A stretch of 64,000 bases of DNA from an uncultured Lacinutrix sp. (lineage in GTDB: Bacteria; Bacteroidota; Bacteroidia; Flavobacteriales; Flavobacteriaceae): contig NZ_CANMRQ010000010.1 in the NCBI RefSeq assembly GCF_947500325.1, positions 1 to 64,000 on the forward strand, read 5' to 3'. Position numbers and translations under genes: made by a program. This document shows, piece after piece, positions 9,181 to 19,076 of this stretch (its first letter is position 1; every line of letters starts with the position of its first letter). Below the pieces are notes generated by a model that saw only the letters and a list, made by a program, of their open reading frames with translations, had not been told where the DNA came from and made no database searches.

Positions 9181-9993
9181 TTAATCTTTTGGTAAGGGTT
9201 TTATGTATAATATTTGGCCTATATATAACGAATTACTTTCTAAGCCATTTAGTTCTTTTAAAGTTTGAACGGACACATCATACTTTCTTGACAATGAATA
9301 CAAAGTATCACCAGCAACTACAGTGTGCTTATCGTTCACTCCAGTATCAACACCCAAAACTTCATTATCAAAACGATATAATTGATAACGCTCTATTAAA
9401 CTAATCAATTTTTGTGGGTATTTCCTATCTGTAGCATAGCCCGCTTTTTTTAATCCTTTTGCCCAACCTTTATAATCCCCTTTAGACAGATTAAATAAAG
9501 CTGAATAACGTTTTCTTTCTTTTAAAAATAATGAATGATCTCTAAAAGAGTATTTTGAATTTTTATACTTGCGAAAACACTCTTGACTAGCATCATCATC
9601 ATGGTAAATCTTACCTCCGGTCCATCCACTATGACATTTAATTCCAAAATGATTATTAGCTTCAGATGCTAATCGCCCTCTTCCTGAAGCAGATTCTAAA
9701 ATACCTTGCGCTAAAGTAATACTTGCCGGCACACCATAACTAGCCATCTCATCCTTAGCAATATCACTATAAATTGCAATATACTCGTCTGTAGGACTAG
9801 CATAAACTTCTGGAGTGTCTTTTATAGTTACTTCTACTTTAGGCGCCTCTTTTTTTGTTTCAACAGGTTTAGATTTTGATGGCTTAGAAACTCTTACCGT
9901 TTTATCTTTCGTTTTTTTTGTCACTACTTTTTTAGAAGAACCGCAACTAAATAAAAGTGTCACTATGCAAAATATTGTAAAAATATGTTTCAT
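9181..9993 (-). CDS. Glucosaminidase-LysM peptidoglycan hydrolase lipoprotein
   Basis: A 270-residue protein with lipobox LFSC (Cys17), a Lys/Thr/Pro-rich linker (about 18-60), a GH73-type glucosaminidase domain (about 70-205) and one C-terminal LysM (about 222-266, HTVVAGDTLYSLSRKY). The catalytic Glu is probably Glu100 in QGILESASGRGRLA, followed by the NNHFGIKC motif at 113-120. It should cleave the glycan strands of peptidoglycan from an envelope-anchored position. It is the middle gene of a three-gene operon with spacers of 7 bases on both sides (PLP deaminase upstream, hemL downstream). Confidence 0.88.
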   Translation of the reverse strand: MKHIFTIFCIVTLLFSCGSSKKVVTKKTKDKTVRVSKPSKSKPVETKKEAPKVEVTIKDTPEVYASPTDEYIAIYSDIAKDEMASYGVPASITLAQGILESASGRGRLASEANNHFGIKCHSGWTGGKIYHDDDASQECFRKYKNSKYSFRDHSLFLKERKRYSALFNLSKGDYKGWAKGLKKAGYATDRKYPQKLISLIERYQLYRFDNEVLGVDTGVNDKHTVVAGDTLYSLSRKYDVSVQTLKELNGLESNSLYIGQILYIKPLPKD

Positions 9994-10000
9994 TAATTAT

Positions 10001-10921
10001 TTATTGTATTAATGGTAATTGCCTTTTTTTTAATAAAGTATTCATTCCCTGAATACCTTGAATACCTCCAGTATGAATTGCTAAAATTTTTGATCCCTTA
10101 GGAAAAAATCCTTTTTTAATGAGATCAAAGATACCAAACATCATCTTCCCTGTATATACTGGATCTAGCTGAATATTATTTTGTTTTTTAAACTGATTAA
10201 TAAACGTTATTAATTCACTATTTATTTTTGCATAACCACCAAAATGGTAATCAGTTATTAATTCCCAATTATTCTTAATTGCAAATTTACTAATATCTTG
10301 TTTTAAAAAGTCTCCTTTTAAAGCCGAAAATCCTAAAACTTGTTGACTAGGTTTTGAACAATTTATTAACCCGGCTAATGTTCCTCCTGTTCCAACAGGT
10401 GCGCATACATAATTAAAATCACTATCCCCTTCTGTTAAAATTTCTTCACAACCTTTTATTGCTAATGCATTTGTACCTCCTTCTGGGATGAGGTAAAAAT
10501 CACCAAACTCATTTTTTAGTGTTTCAATAAAATAAGAATCACCCTTCTTTTTAAAATCTGTTCTTGAAATAAATTTAAAAGTCATACCACATTGCTTAGC
10601 ATAACTCAAAGTAGAATTTCCTTCAATTTTATCTTTCAACTCTTCTCCTCTAATAATACCTATCGTTTTAAAACCAAAAGCTTTTCCTACTGATGCAGTA
10701 GCCGCTATATGATTAGAAAATGCTCCTCCAAATGTGAGCAGCACATTTTTTTCTTCATTTTTTGCAGCAATTAAATTGTATTTAAGTTTTCTATATTTAT
10801 TACCTGAGATAATCGAATGAATCTCATCTTCCCTTTTAATCTCTAACTCTATCAAATAAGAATTACCAACAACAATAACTTGTTGATTAATAACTGACTG
10901 CTGTAAAACGAAAGGTTTCAA
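10001..10921 (-). CDS. ACC deaminase / D-cysteine desulfhydrase-family PLP enzyme
   Basis: A 306-residue fold-type II PLP enzyme. The PLP lysine is in GNKYRKLKYNL (about 41-51), followed by GGAFSNHIAATA (65-76) and a glycine-rich phosphate loop APVGTGGTLAGL near 175. The family splits into 1-aminocyclopropane-1-carboxylate deaminase, D-cysteine desulfhydrase and enzymes of unknown substrate; sequence alone does not decide. In Bacteroidota the D-amino-acid desulfhydrase role is as likely as ACC deamination. It is first in the operon with the glucosaminidase lipoprotein and hemL, and this linkage does not explain the substrate. Confidence 0.8.
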   Translation of the reverse strand: MKPFVLQQSVINQQVIVVGNSYLIELEIKREDEIHSIISGNKYRKLKYNLIAAKNEEKNVLLTFGGAFSNHIAATASVGKAFGFKTIGIIRGEELKDKIEGNSTLSYAKQCGMTFKFISRTDFKKKGDSYFIETLKNEFGDFYLIPEGGTNALAIKGCEEILTEGDSDFNYVCAPVGTGGTLAGLINCSKPSQQVLGFSALKGDFLKQDISKFAIKNNWELITDYHFGGYAKINSELITFINQFKKQNNIQLDPVYTGKMMFGIFDLIKKGFFPKGSKILAIHTGGIQGIQGMNTLLKKRQLPLIQ

Positions 10922-11203
10922 GTTAAAAAATGTTTTATTTACGAAAGAAAAAAACTACAAGTGTTAAAAAATAATGTATTTCATCTAAAAAATATACCTT
11001 TCACGTGTATTTATTGGTTATTTTTCTAATTTTACATTAAAAAATTATAATAGCCTCAAATCTATTAATATTTATTTTGACTATTAAAACCTACAATTTA
11101 AGCTAAAGTAATATTCAAAAAGACATTACTCATTACCTCTATCTAAATAGGCTTTTTTAGACATACTAATATGTATCCCTTATAAACGTTAAACTACATA
11201 GCT
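10922..11203 (+). other. AT-rich divergent intergenic region, 282 bases
   Basis: This region must carry promoters for the minus-strand operon starting at 10921 and for the long secreted-protein gene at 11204. I find no exact TAnnTTTG box with a well-placed TTG, no tRNA, and no strong hairpin. A short run around 11149-11162 (AATAGGCTTTTTTAGAC) is not a convincing terminator. Confidence 0.4.
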
Positions 11204-14200
11204 ATGGTTAAAAAATTACGCTTTAAACTAAACCCATCTAAAAAGTTCTCTTTAAAAGCTTTTATCTTTTATTCTATAATATCACTCTTCACATTATTTG
11301 TAACAAGTAGTAATGCTCAGAACAAAGTTAACAATTTAAAAAGAGGAGTAGACATTTCCATTCAAAATAATAAAATTCAAAAAATTGAATCCAATCATAA
11401 AACAAATAACAAATCTGTTAAAACAGTAAAATCAACTAATGTATTAACACCTTTAAGGAGTACAAATAATAAAAGTACAAAATCTTTTAAAACCGCTAAT
11501 AAACATAATACTAATAGCTCTTCTTCTAGCGTATCAAACAATAATGCCAAAAGCTCAGCTATGACATATTGTATACCTGTTTCGGATGGCCATCCCCAAT
11601 TTTACATAGATGATTTCAGTACTACAGGAGGCTCAACAAACATTACTAATAATGGTTCAGGTCTTTCTACTGCAGGCTATGGTGATTTTACTAGCTTAGC
11701 TGTAACTCAAATCCCAGGTGGTACAGTTAATTTTAGTGGAACATTTAATGGAGCTGGAGTTTTTAATGATTTTGGAGTTAATATCTGGGTAGATTGGAAT
11801 AATGATTTAGATTTCTCAGATTTGGGAGAACAAGTATATGGATCTGGTAGTTATGTAACAAATATTAATGACAGTTTTGTTATTCCTGGAACAACTCCAA
11901 CTGGTAGTTATAGAATGCGCATTTTAATAGATAACTATGATACAAATCCAGACTCTTGCTTCTTTAATATTGGTGATCGTGGTGAAGCTGAAGATTATAC
12001 ATTAATTGTTGGATCACCTCCAGTTTGTGCAACTCCAATAGCACAACCAACAGCTTTAACTTTTGATACTATCACAAGTAGTACAATTGCTGGTACTTTT
12101 ACAGCCGCAAGTCCAACACCAGACAATTATTTAATTGTTATAAATACAACAGGTATAACTCCAGTTCCAGTGAATGCCACAAACTACAATATAGGCGATA
12201 CTATTGGAGCAGGCAATACAGTTATAGATAATGATAATAATTTAGTTTTTTCTACTTCTGGTCTTAGCATAACAACAACTTATCATTTTTTCATCTTTTC
12301 ATATAACAATATAGCCTGTACTGGAGGACCTGTATACAATGGGGCAACTCCATTAACCAGCAGTGCAACAACCTCTAACATTGGAACTTATTGCGAGCCT
12401 GAATCTACAAATAATGAGGCTAGTCTTTATATAGATGATGTAGAATTTATAGGAACATTAAATGATGTTTCTAACTTAAATAACGGCTACTCATCTGTTG
12501 CTACAATTGGATATCAGGACTTCTCAGGTCTAACAAACAGTATACAAGCTCAAGGACAAGGTATTAATGTCTTTTTAGAATCGCAATCATATAGAGGTCA
12601 TATCAAAGCATGGGTAGATTGGGATTTAGATGGTCTTTTTGAAGAAACCGCATCAGAATTAGTATATGATACTGGTTTTATAGCAACTTCAAGTACTACT
12701 TTTGGTTTTATTATACCAGAAAATCAAGCCGTTGGAGAATATAGAATACGTATAAAAATATACAATAGCTTTAATAATTTTGGTACTGAATCTTACGGTT
12801 ATGATTTTGATTCATGTGAAGATTTTCAAAACAATGGTTCTTATAGAGAATATGGAGAGACTGAAGACTATACTTTTACAGTAATACAAAGTTGTGATGC
12901 CACTATAGACTCTATTACTGAAGGAGCAAATTGTGGAGATGGGACAGTAAACTTATCTGTAACAGGAAGTCCTGGTACAATACAGTACAATTGGTATGCA
13001 AGTGATGTCGCAGTTACGCCATTAGCTACAACACTCACCGGGGATTGGATTACGCCAAGTATAACAACAACTACCGCTTATTATGTTACAGCAGACAATG
13101 GTTCTTGTGAATCTTTAGTAAGGACAAAAATTATAGCAAATATAAGGCCAACCACCACATTAACATTTACTCCATCTGTACCAGAAGTATGTGGAGAAGG
13201 AGATATTATTGAGGTTTCTGCAACTGGAAGCAGTGAAATTGCGCACTTAATTGATGAAGATTTTGAAGGCTCTGGTTTAGGTTCTTTTACAAATAATAAC
13301 ATCCGTAGCTATAGTGCAGCTGAGGATGCTATAACAATGTGGCAACAACGCACAAGTACATTTGTCCCATCTGAACAAGTATGGTTTCCTGCTATTTCTT
13401 CTGGTTTTGGAAATAACAAATTTGTTATGGCCACATCAGATGCTGGGACATTTAATATCACAGAAAATGCATTAGAATCAGGAACATTAGACACCTCTGA
13501 TTTTACAGATTTAACCCTAAGTTTTGATATGTATTTTTCGCGCTATTTATATAATGCTCTTATTCCTGAAAATGTAAATATAGAAGTAACTACAGATGGC
13601 GGTTTAAACTGGACTACTATACAAACTTATGATAATGATGTTGGATATGGCACAAATATGGCTAATCTATCCTTTAATTTAGATACTTATGTCAATGAAA
13701 ATGATTTTAAAGTTAGAATACGTTATTTTGCTGATGTCTGGTGTGATGGTGTAGCTATAGATAATATAGAACTGTATGGCTCAAGACCTATAACATCATC
13801 TTTTGCTTGGACTAGCCCTACAACGATTGATGCTTATACTGATGCAGCGGCGACTATACCATACACCCCAGGATCCACTGTAAGTACCGTATTCATAAAA
13901 CCTACATTAACTCAACTACAACAAGACACCTTTTCTTTTGTAGCTACCGCAACATTAACCAATGGTTGTGATGTTAGCATAGATGTAGACATTACAAATA
14001 AGACAAAATATTGGACAGGTGCCACATCCACAGATTGGAATGACTCTTCAAACTGGTTACCAGTTGGAGTTCCAACCGCTCTCAATTGTGTAATTATACC
14101 AGATCAAACTATAATATCTGGAACTGGATATGATGCTTACGCTAAAAATATAATTATAAACTCTACTGGTGATTTAGAGTTACAATCTGGCAACAATCTT

Positions 14201-15754
14201 ATTGTTACAGAATGGATTGACGTCAATACAAATGGCAACTTTGATATAAGAAACACTGCAAGCTTGGTTCAAATAGATAATGATGCAAATAGTGGAATAG
14301 TAAAAATTGAAAAAGATAGCCAAGCTATGTTTAGATTGGATTATACGTATTGGAGCTCTCCATTAACTACAGCTTCAGGATATCTTTTAGGCGATTTATC
14401 ACCTAATACTCCTGGAGGTGGAAATTTCTATAGTTGGACACCAACAGTAGCCAATGGGAATGGGAATTGGGCATACGAAAACCCTACATCTTCTGTAATG
14501 ACTTCAGGTATAGGTTACGCTGTTAGAGCGCCAAGCACTTTTAGTCCAGATCCATCGATAAAGACCATATTTAATGCGGTTTTTGAAGGCACACCAACCA
14601 ATGGAGATGTAAATATCCCTGTTTCAATTGGGACTGATGCTAATATTGGAGTATTTCTAGGAGATACAGCTGTAGCTGCAGATGATGACCAATGGAATTT
14701 AATAGGTAATCCATATCCATCTGCTATCGATATTATAAGTTTCCTTAATGATGCTGGAAATGCAACTTTATTAGATGGTACTGCTTATTTATGGACGCAT
14801 AATACAGCTCCAAGCACTAGTATTCCAGATCCATTTTATGCAAATTTTGTAGCAAATTACACTTCTAATGATTATGCTTCTGTAAATTCTCTAGGAGCAA
14901 CAAACACTGCTGCTACTGGTGGTCAAACACCAACACAACACATTGCTTCTGGCCAAGGATTCTTTGTATTAGGTATAGGCAATGGTACTGCTACTTTTGA
15001 CAATACTATGCGTGTAAAAAACGACAATAACAATTTCTTTAGAACTGCAAACAGTTCAAACCCTAGTAGTTCTAATACAGAATTTGAAAAACACAGGTTT
15101 TGGTTAAATTTAAGTAATAACAATGGTGCATTTAGTCAAATACTAGTTGGCTATGCAGAAGGCGCTACATTAGGCTGGGATCGTGGTATAGATGCGCTGT
15201 CTTTTGGAGGGAATGATGTTAAGTTTTATTTTGTAACTCCAGACAACAACCTTACAATTCAAGGTAAACCTCTGCCTTTCGAGGTTACAGATATAGTACC
15301 ATTAGGTTTTAAAGCTGTAAATCAAGGAGAATATAGAATAGGGATTGATCATGTTGATCCATTATTTACTAATCAAGATATCTTTTTAAAAGATAAAGAT
15401 TTAAATATTGTACATGATATAAAATCTTCACCTTATATTTTTAACACTAACGAAGGTACATTTGACAATAGATTTGAAATTGTATATACAAATAATACAT
15501 TATCTGTTGATGATTATCTTGCAGATGATAATTCAATAAAAGTAATTTCTAAAGATAAATTAACCGTTATATCAAATTCAAAAACAATACAAAGTATTCA
15601 AGTGTTTGATATTTTAGGAAGAAACCTAATAAATTATGATAATATAGAAGCTAACACTATAGAATTAAATGGTGTAGAAAAAGGAAATAGAGGTTTATTA
15701 CTAAAAATAGTATTTACGGACGACACATTCTTACACAAGAAAGCACTCTATTAA
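11204..15754 (+). CDS. Large T9SS-secreted GEVED-domain protein
   Basis: A 1516-residue protein exported by Sec (signal peptide about 1-38, SSNA-Q) and then by type IX secretion. A Ser/Asn/Lys-rich low-complexity linker fills about 40-120. Two GEVED domains follow, ending in GEAEDYT near 260 and GETEDYT near 551, each with the IWVDWN / AWVDWD core. After that come Ig-like segments, a jelly-roll-like region (about 680-860, with ITMWQQRTS and VAIDNIELYG) and a segment opening WTGATSTDWNDSSNW near 945 that is typical of flavobacterial surface proteins. The last 80 residues form a type A sorting domain, ending in KKALY rather than the commoner basic end. It is a probable surface adhesin or matrix protein; no catalytic site is recognised. 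It is monocistronic, with a very strong terminator. Confidence 0.85.
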   Translation: MVKKLRFKLNPSKKFSLKAFIFYSIISLFTLFVTSSNAQNKVNNLKRGVDISIQNNKIQKIESNHKTNNKSVKTVKSTNVLTPLRSTNNKSTKSFKTANKHNTNSSSSSVSNNNAKSSAMTYCIPVSDGHPQFYIDDFSTTGGSTNITNNGSGLSTAGYGDFTSLAVTQIPGGTVNFSGTFNGAGVFNDFGVNIWVDWNNDLDFSDLGEQVYGSGSYVTNINDSFVIPGTTPTGSYRMRILIDNYDTNPDSCFFNIGDRGEAEDYTLIVGSPPVCATPIAQPTALTFDTITSSTIAGTFTAASPTPDNYLIVINTTGITPVPVNATNYNIGDTIGAGNTVIDNDNNLVFSTSGLSITTTYHFFIFSYNNIACTGGPVYNGATPLTSSATTSNIGTYCEPESTNNEASLYIDDVEFIGTLNDVSNLNNGYSSVATIGYQDFSGLTNSIQAQGQGINVFLESQSYRGHIKAWVDWDLDGLFEETASELVYDTGFIATSSTTFGFIIPENQAVGEYRIRIKIYNSFNNFGTESYGYDFDSCEDFQNNGSYREYGETEDYTFTVIQSCDATIDSITEGANCGDGTVNLSVTGSPGTIQYNWYASDVAVTPLATTLTGDWITPSITTTTAYYVTADNGSCESLVRTKIIANIRPTTTLTFTPSVPEVCGEGDIIEVSATGSSEIAHLIDEDFEGSGLGSFTNNNIRSYSAAEDAITMWQQRTSTFVPSEQVWFPAISSGFGNNKFVMATSDAGTFNITENALESGTLDTSDFTDLTLSFDMYFSRYLYNALIPENVNIEVTTDGGLNWTTIQTYDNDVGYGTNMANLSFNLDTYVNENDFKVRIRYFADVWCDGVAIDNIELYGSRPITSSFAWTSPTTIDAYTDAAATIPYTPGSTVSTVFIKPTLTQLQQDTFSFVATATLTNGCDVSIDVDITNKTKYWTGATSTDWNDSSNWLPVGVPTALNCVIIPDQTIISGTGYDAYAKNIIINSTGDLELQSGNNLIVTEWIDVNTNGNFDIRNTASLVQIDNDANSGIVKIEKDSQAMFRLDYTYWSSPLTTASGYLLGDLSPNTPGGGNFYSWTPTVANGNGNWAYENPTSSVMTSGIGYAVRAPSTFSPDPSIKTIFNAVFEGTPTNGDVNIPVSIGTDANIGVFLGDTAVAADDDQWNLIGNPYPSAIDIISFLNDAGNATLLDGTAYLWTHNTAPSTSIPDPFYANFVANYTSNDYASVNSLGATNTAATGGQTPTQHIASGQGFFVLGIGNGTATFDNTMRVKNDNNNFFRTANSSNPSSSNTEFEKHRFWLNLSNNNGAFSQILVGYAEGATLGWDRGIDALSFGGNDVKFYFVTPDNNLTIQGKPLPFEVTDIVPLGFKAVNQGEYRIGIDHVDPLFTNQDIFLKDKDLNIVHDIKSSPYIFNTNEGTFDNRFEIVYTNNTLSVDDYLADDNSIKVISKDKLTVISNSKTIQSIQVFDILGRNLINYDNIEANTIELNGVEKGNRGLLLKIVFTDDTFLHKKALY

Positions 15755-15773
15755 TAATTAATCAAAGCTTTAC

Positions 15774-15815
15774 AAAAACAAAACCCATAATAATCATATT
15801 ATGGGTTTTGTTTTT
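15774..15815. terminator. Very strong bidirectional terminator
   Basis: An 18-bp perfect inverted repeat (15774-15791 with 15798-15815, core AAACCCATAAT / ATTATGGGTTT, loop AATCAT) is A-rich on the left and T-rich on the right. It separates the convergent genes ending at 15754 (+) and 15853 (-). Confidence 0.9.
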
Positions 15816-15852
15816 CTACTACTATCAATTATATAAAATAAATTTCTAACTA

Positions 15853-16182
15853 TTAATTAAACATATAAGAATAAAACCCCCAATACGGTCTTGATTTTAT
15901 ATAATTAAGATTACATTGATTCCTATAGGCTTCACGCTCAAAAGAAATATTTCTATAAGCCATATACCAATTTTTATATATAACTAGTCTAATGAGAAAT
16001 TCTATACCATAGAACATATAAAATGGAAAAATAAAAAGCTCCAATTGTTGTCTTAAATGAATTTTTTCATGGTTAACTAAAACGACATCTGCTTTTAAAG
16101 CTTTATTTCTTAAAAACACAAATGGAAAAATAGTAATTCCTGTGTACCCTTTTGGAACGATATATTTAGATATTAAAATCAT
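15853..16182 (-). CDS. Minimal HExxH membrane protein, M56/M48-like core
   Basis: A 109-residue protein with VNHEKIHLRQQLE at about 36-48 (HEKIH fits HExxH), then a hydrophobic helix pair (about 49-70) and SFEREAYRN at about 83-91, where the Glu could be the third zinc ligand. This is the bare core of M56 (BlaR1/MecR1) or M48-type membrane metallopeptidases, without sensor or extra helices. Whether it is catalytic is unknown. The 5' end lies close to the divergent DUF5522 gene: only 49 bases separate the two start codons, so they share a promoter region. Confidence 0.6.
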   Translation of the reverse strand: MILISKYIVPKGYTGITIFPFVFLRNKALKADVVLVNHEKIHLRQQLELFIFPFYMFYGIEFLIRLVIYKNWYMAYRNISFEREAYRNQCNLNYIKSRPYWGFYSYMFN

Positions 16183-16231
16183 AAAATACTACTTTCAAAA
16201 ATCACTCCAATTTACATTATCTTTGTCATTA

Positions 16232-16384
16232 ATGAAGAAATATATTCCAATAGAAGAAGGAGACTATTATCTTACACCTGAAGGATACAAATGTTTCACC
16301 GAGCAATATCATTTAAAAAGAGGGTATTGTTGTGAAAGTGGCTGTAGACATTGCCCTTATGGCTTTAACAAAAAAAAGAAATAA
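16232..16384 (+). CDS. DUF5522 small cysteine-rich protein
   Basis: A 50-residue protein with a C-terminal cysteine cluster: GYKCFTEQYHLKRGYCCES followed by GCRHCPYGF, giving five Cys and two His suited to metal binding. This matches DUF5522, a short family of unknown function common in flavobacteria, possibly involved in metal or redox handling. The frame is open upstream to 16142, but that version would overlap the divergent gene; the Met at 16232 gives the standard family N-terminus. TATCTTTG at 16218-16225 fits a -7 box, which would leave almost no leader, so either the mRNA is nearly leaderless or the match is chance. Confidence 0.75.
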   Translation: MKKYIPIEEGDYYLTPEGYKCFTEQYHLKRGYCCESGCRHCPYGFNKKKK

Positions 16385-16462
16385 ACTTTGGACACTTATT
16401 TTAAAACATACAAAGTACTAATCGCGACAACATATCATCGCGCAGACATTCGCTATCCATAG

Positions 16463-16495
16463 TTAATATTTAGTCCTGAACAACTAAAATATTAA
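16463..16495 (+). promoter_or_regulatory. Inverted repeat in the hutU leader
   Basis: TTAATATTTAGT (16463-16474) pairs with 16483-16495 with a single bulged base, loop of 8. It lies 17 bases before the hutU start. It could be an operator for a regulator of histidine use or an mRNA hairpin near the start codon. No trans factor is identifiable here. Confidence 0.4.
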
Positions 16496-16511
16496 TCTTA
16501 AAAGCAAAATA

Positions 16512-18497
16512 ATGTCATTTAAAAAACAAATATTAGAGGGTATTCCTTCAAAACTACCTGTTATTAAACCTTACGATACAAGTATTAACCATGCTCCAAA
16601 ACGCAAGGCTATATTAACAATTACCGAAGAAAAATTAGCACTTAAAAATGCGCTTCGCTACTTCGACAAAAAACACCATAGCACTTTAATAAAAGAGTTT
16701 AAAGAAGAATTAGACAACTATGGAAGAATTTACATGTATCGTTTTAGACCAGATTACAGAATGTATGCTAGGCCAATAGATGAATATCCTTCAAAATCTA
16801 AACAGGCAGCAGCAATCATGTTAATGATTCAAAACAACCTAGATTATGCAGTAGCTCAACATCCTCATGAATTAATTACTTATGGAGGCAATGGAGCTGT
16901 ATTTTCAAATTGGGCTCAATATAGATTGACTATGAAATATTTAGCAGAAATGAACGACGAGCAAACACTTGTTATGTATTCTGGTCACCCAATGGGATTA
17001 TTCCCTTCTCATAAAGAAGCGCCAAGAGTAGTAGTCACAAATGGTATGATGATACCTAATTATTCTAAACCTGATGATTGGGAAAAATTCAATGCATTAG
17101 GTGTAACCCAGTATGGGCAAATGACAGCAGGGAGTTATATGTATATTGGACCTCAAGGCATTGTACATGGAACAACTATTACTGTATTAAATGGTTTTAG
17201 AAAAATAGGAAAAACACCTAAAGGGCATTTATTTGTAACTTCTGGATTAGGTGGTATGTCTGGAGCGCAACCAAAAGCAGGAAATATTGCAGGTTGCATT
17301 ACTGTTTGCGCAGAAGTAAATCCAAAAATAACACAAGTCCGTTTAGATCAAGGATGGATAAATGAGAAAATCACAGATTTAAATGCACTAGTTACTAGAG
17401 TAAAAAAAGCTCAAGAAAATAAAGAAATAGTTTCTATTGCATATTTAGGAAATATTGTTGATGTATGGGAGAAATTTGATCAAGAAAATATTCATATAGA
17501 TCTAGGTAGTGATCAAACATCGCTTCATAATCCATGGGCTGGTGGATATTACCCGGCAGATATTTCTTTTGAAGACGCCAATGAAATGATGGCAAATAAT
17601 CCTGAATTATTTAAAACTAAAGTGCAAGAGACGCTTCGTCGTCATGCCAAGGCTATAAATAAACATACTGCAAAAGGCACTTATTTTTTTGATTATGGAA
17701 ATGCTTTTCTTTTAGAGGCCTCAAGAGCAGGAGCAGATATTATGGCTAAAAATGGGATAGACTTTAAATACCCAAGCTATGTTCAAGATATTATGGGGCC
17801 AATGTGTTTCGATTATGGGTTTGGTCCTTTTAGATGGGTGTGTGCTTCAGGAAAACCTGAAGATTTAGAAAAAACAGATGCTATAGCTTGTCAAGTTTTA
17901 GAGGAAATGAAAAAGAATTCTCCTAAAGAAATTCAGCAGCAGATGGCTGATAATATTCAATGGATAAAAGGCGCCCAAGACAATAAATTAGTAGTAGGAT
18001 CACAGGCTAGAATATTATATGCAGATGCAGAAGGAAGAGCAAAAATAGCTGAAGCTTTTAATCAAGCAATAGCAAAAGGAGACATAGAAACGGTTATATT
18101 AGGTCGAGATCATCATGATGTTTCTGGTACAGATTCGCCTTATAGAGAAACAAGTAATATATATGATGGTTCGCGTTTTACAGCCGATATGGCTATTCAC
18201 AATGTAATTGGTGATAGTTTTCGTGGTGCCACTTGGGTTAGTATTCACAACGGTGGTGGCGTTGGTTGGGGCGAAGTAATAAATGGTGGATTTGGTATGG
18301 TTCTTGATGGTAGTAAAGAAGCATCAAAACGCTTAAAATCAATGTTATTCTGGGATGTTAATAACGGTATTTCTAGAAGAAGTTGGGCTCGAAATGAAGG
18401 CGCTATTTTCGCTATAAAACGCGCCATGGATATTGAACCAAATTTAAAAGTAACATTGCCAAATACTGTAGATGATGCTTTAATAGACTCGTTATAA
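16512..18497 (+). CDS. hutU: Urocanate hydratase
   Basis: Converts urocanate to imidazolone propionate, the second step of histidine degradation, using bound NAD. The 661-residue length matches the longer form seen in Bacteroidota and eukaryotes, not the roughly 555-residue proteobacterial form. Conserved blocks include ITYGGNGAVFSNWAQY at about 122-137, YSGHPMGLFPS at 156-166, GPQGIVHGTTITVLN near 213, TSGLGGMSGAQPKAG near 243, and CASGKPEDL plus GRDHHDVSG in the C-terminal half. No other hut gene (hutH, hutI, hutG) is in the window. The DUF4136 gene begins 18 bases after the stop and is probably co-transcribed. Confidence 0.96.
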   Translation: MSFKKQILEGIPSKLPVIKPYDTSINHAPKRKAILTITEEKLALKNALRYFDKKHHSTLIKEFKEELDNYGRIYMYRFRPDYRMYARPIDEYPSKSKQAAAIMLMIQNNLDYAVAQHPHELITYGGNGAVFSNWAQYRLTMKYLAEMNDEQTLVMYSGHPMGLFPSHKEAPRVVVTNGMMIPNYSKPDDWEKFNALGVTQYGQMTAGSYMYIGPQGIVHGTTITVLNGFRKIGKTPKGHLFVTSGLGGMSGAQPKAGNIAGCITVCAEVNPKITQVRLDQGWINEKITDLNALVTRVKKAQENKEIVSIAYLGNIVDVWEKFDQENIHIDLGSDQTSLHNPWAGGYYPADISFEDANEMMANNPELFKTKVQETLRRHAKAINKHTAKGTYFFDYGNAFLLEASRAGADIMAKNGIDFKYPSYVQDIMGPMCFDYGFGPFRWVCASGKPEDLEKTDAIACQVLEEMKKNSPKEIQQQMADNIQWIKGAQDNKLVVGSQARILYADAEGRAKIAEAFNQAIAKGDIETVILGRDHHDVSGTDSPYRETSNIYDGSRFTADMAIHNVIGDSFRGATWVSIHNGGGVGWGEVINGGFGMVLDGSKEASKRLKSMLFWDVNNGISRRSWARNEGAIFAIKRAMDIEPNLKVTLPNTVDDALIDSL

Positions 18498-18515
18498 CTA
18501 TAAAAAAACATTGCA

Positions 18516-19061
18516 ATGAAAAGACTATTTAAAACATTACCCATTTTACTATTATTTATAATAGCTAGCTCATGTACTTCTGTACGTGTTGCTTCAGACT
18601 ATGATAGAGACGCTAATTTTGATTCATACAAAACATTTGCTTTTTTTAAAACAGGAATAGATAAAGCTAAGATTAGTGATTTAGACAAACGAAGAATTCT
18701 TCGTGCTATAGAAGCTGAAATGCTAGCAAAAGGCTTTACTAAATCTGAAAATCCAGATGTTCTTGTTAGTATATTTACTAAATCTCGAGAACAGGTAAAT
18801 ATTTATAATAATAATGGCTGGAATGGTTTTGGATATGGCTGGGGATGGAGTCCATGGTACTGGGGAAACAGAAGTAACGTAAGCACATCTACCCAAGGCT
18901 CTTTATATATAGATTTAATAGATGCTAAAAAGAAAGAGTTAGTATGGCAAGGAAAAGGAGAAGGCTACTTAAGCTCTTCTAGTAATATAGATAAAAAAGA
19001 AGCTAGAATTAAAGAGTTTGTTACCGAGATAATGACTAAATATCCTCCAGAACAAAAATAA
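18516..19061 (+). CDS. DUF4136 lipoprotein
   Basis: A 181-residue protein with lipobox ASSC (Cys20) and the DUF4136 pattern: SVRVASDYDRDANFDSYKTFAFF at the N-terminus, RRILRAIEAEMLAKGF at about 62-77 and a C-terminal LVWQGKGEGYL segment. A Trp/Gly/Asn-rich insert (about 92-115) is typical of the family. Its role is unknown; it is anchored to the membrane facing the periplasm. It follows hutU closely, but a functional link is not evident. Confidence 0.82.
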   Translation: MKRLFKTLPILLLFIIASSCTSVRVASDYDRDANFDSYKTFAFFKTGIDKAKISDLDKRRILRAIEAEMLAKGFTKSENPDVLVSIFTKSREQVNIYNNNGWNGFGYGWGWSPWYWGNRSNVSTSTQGSLYIDLIDAKKKELVWQGKGEGYLSSSSNIDKKEARIKEFVTEIMTKYPPEQK

Positions 19062-19076
19062 AATACATCACAAAAA

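Noticed and set aside
18245-18544. Minus-strand reading frame opposite the hutU 3' end
   Set aside because: It lies opposite a highly conserved coding region, has no recognisable protein features and spans the hutU stop and the next gene's start.
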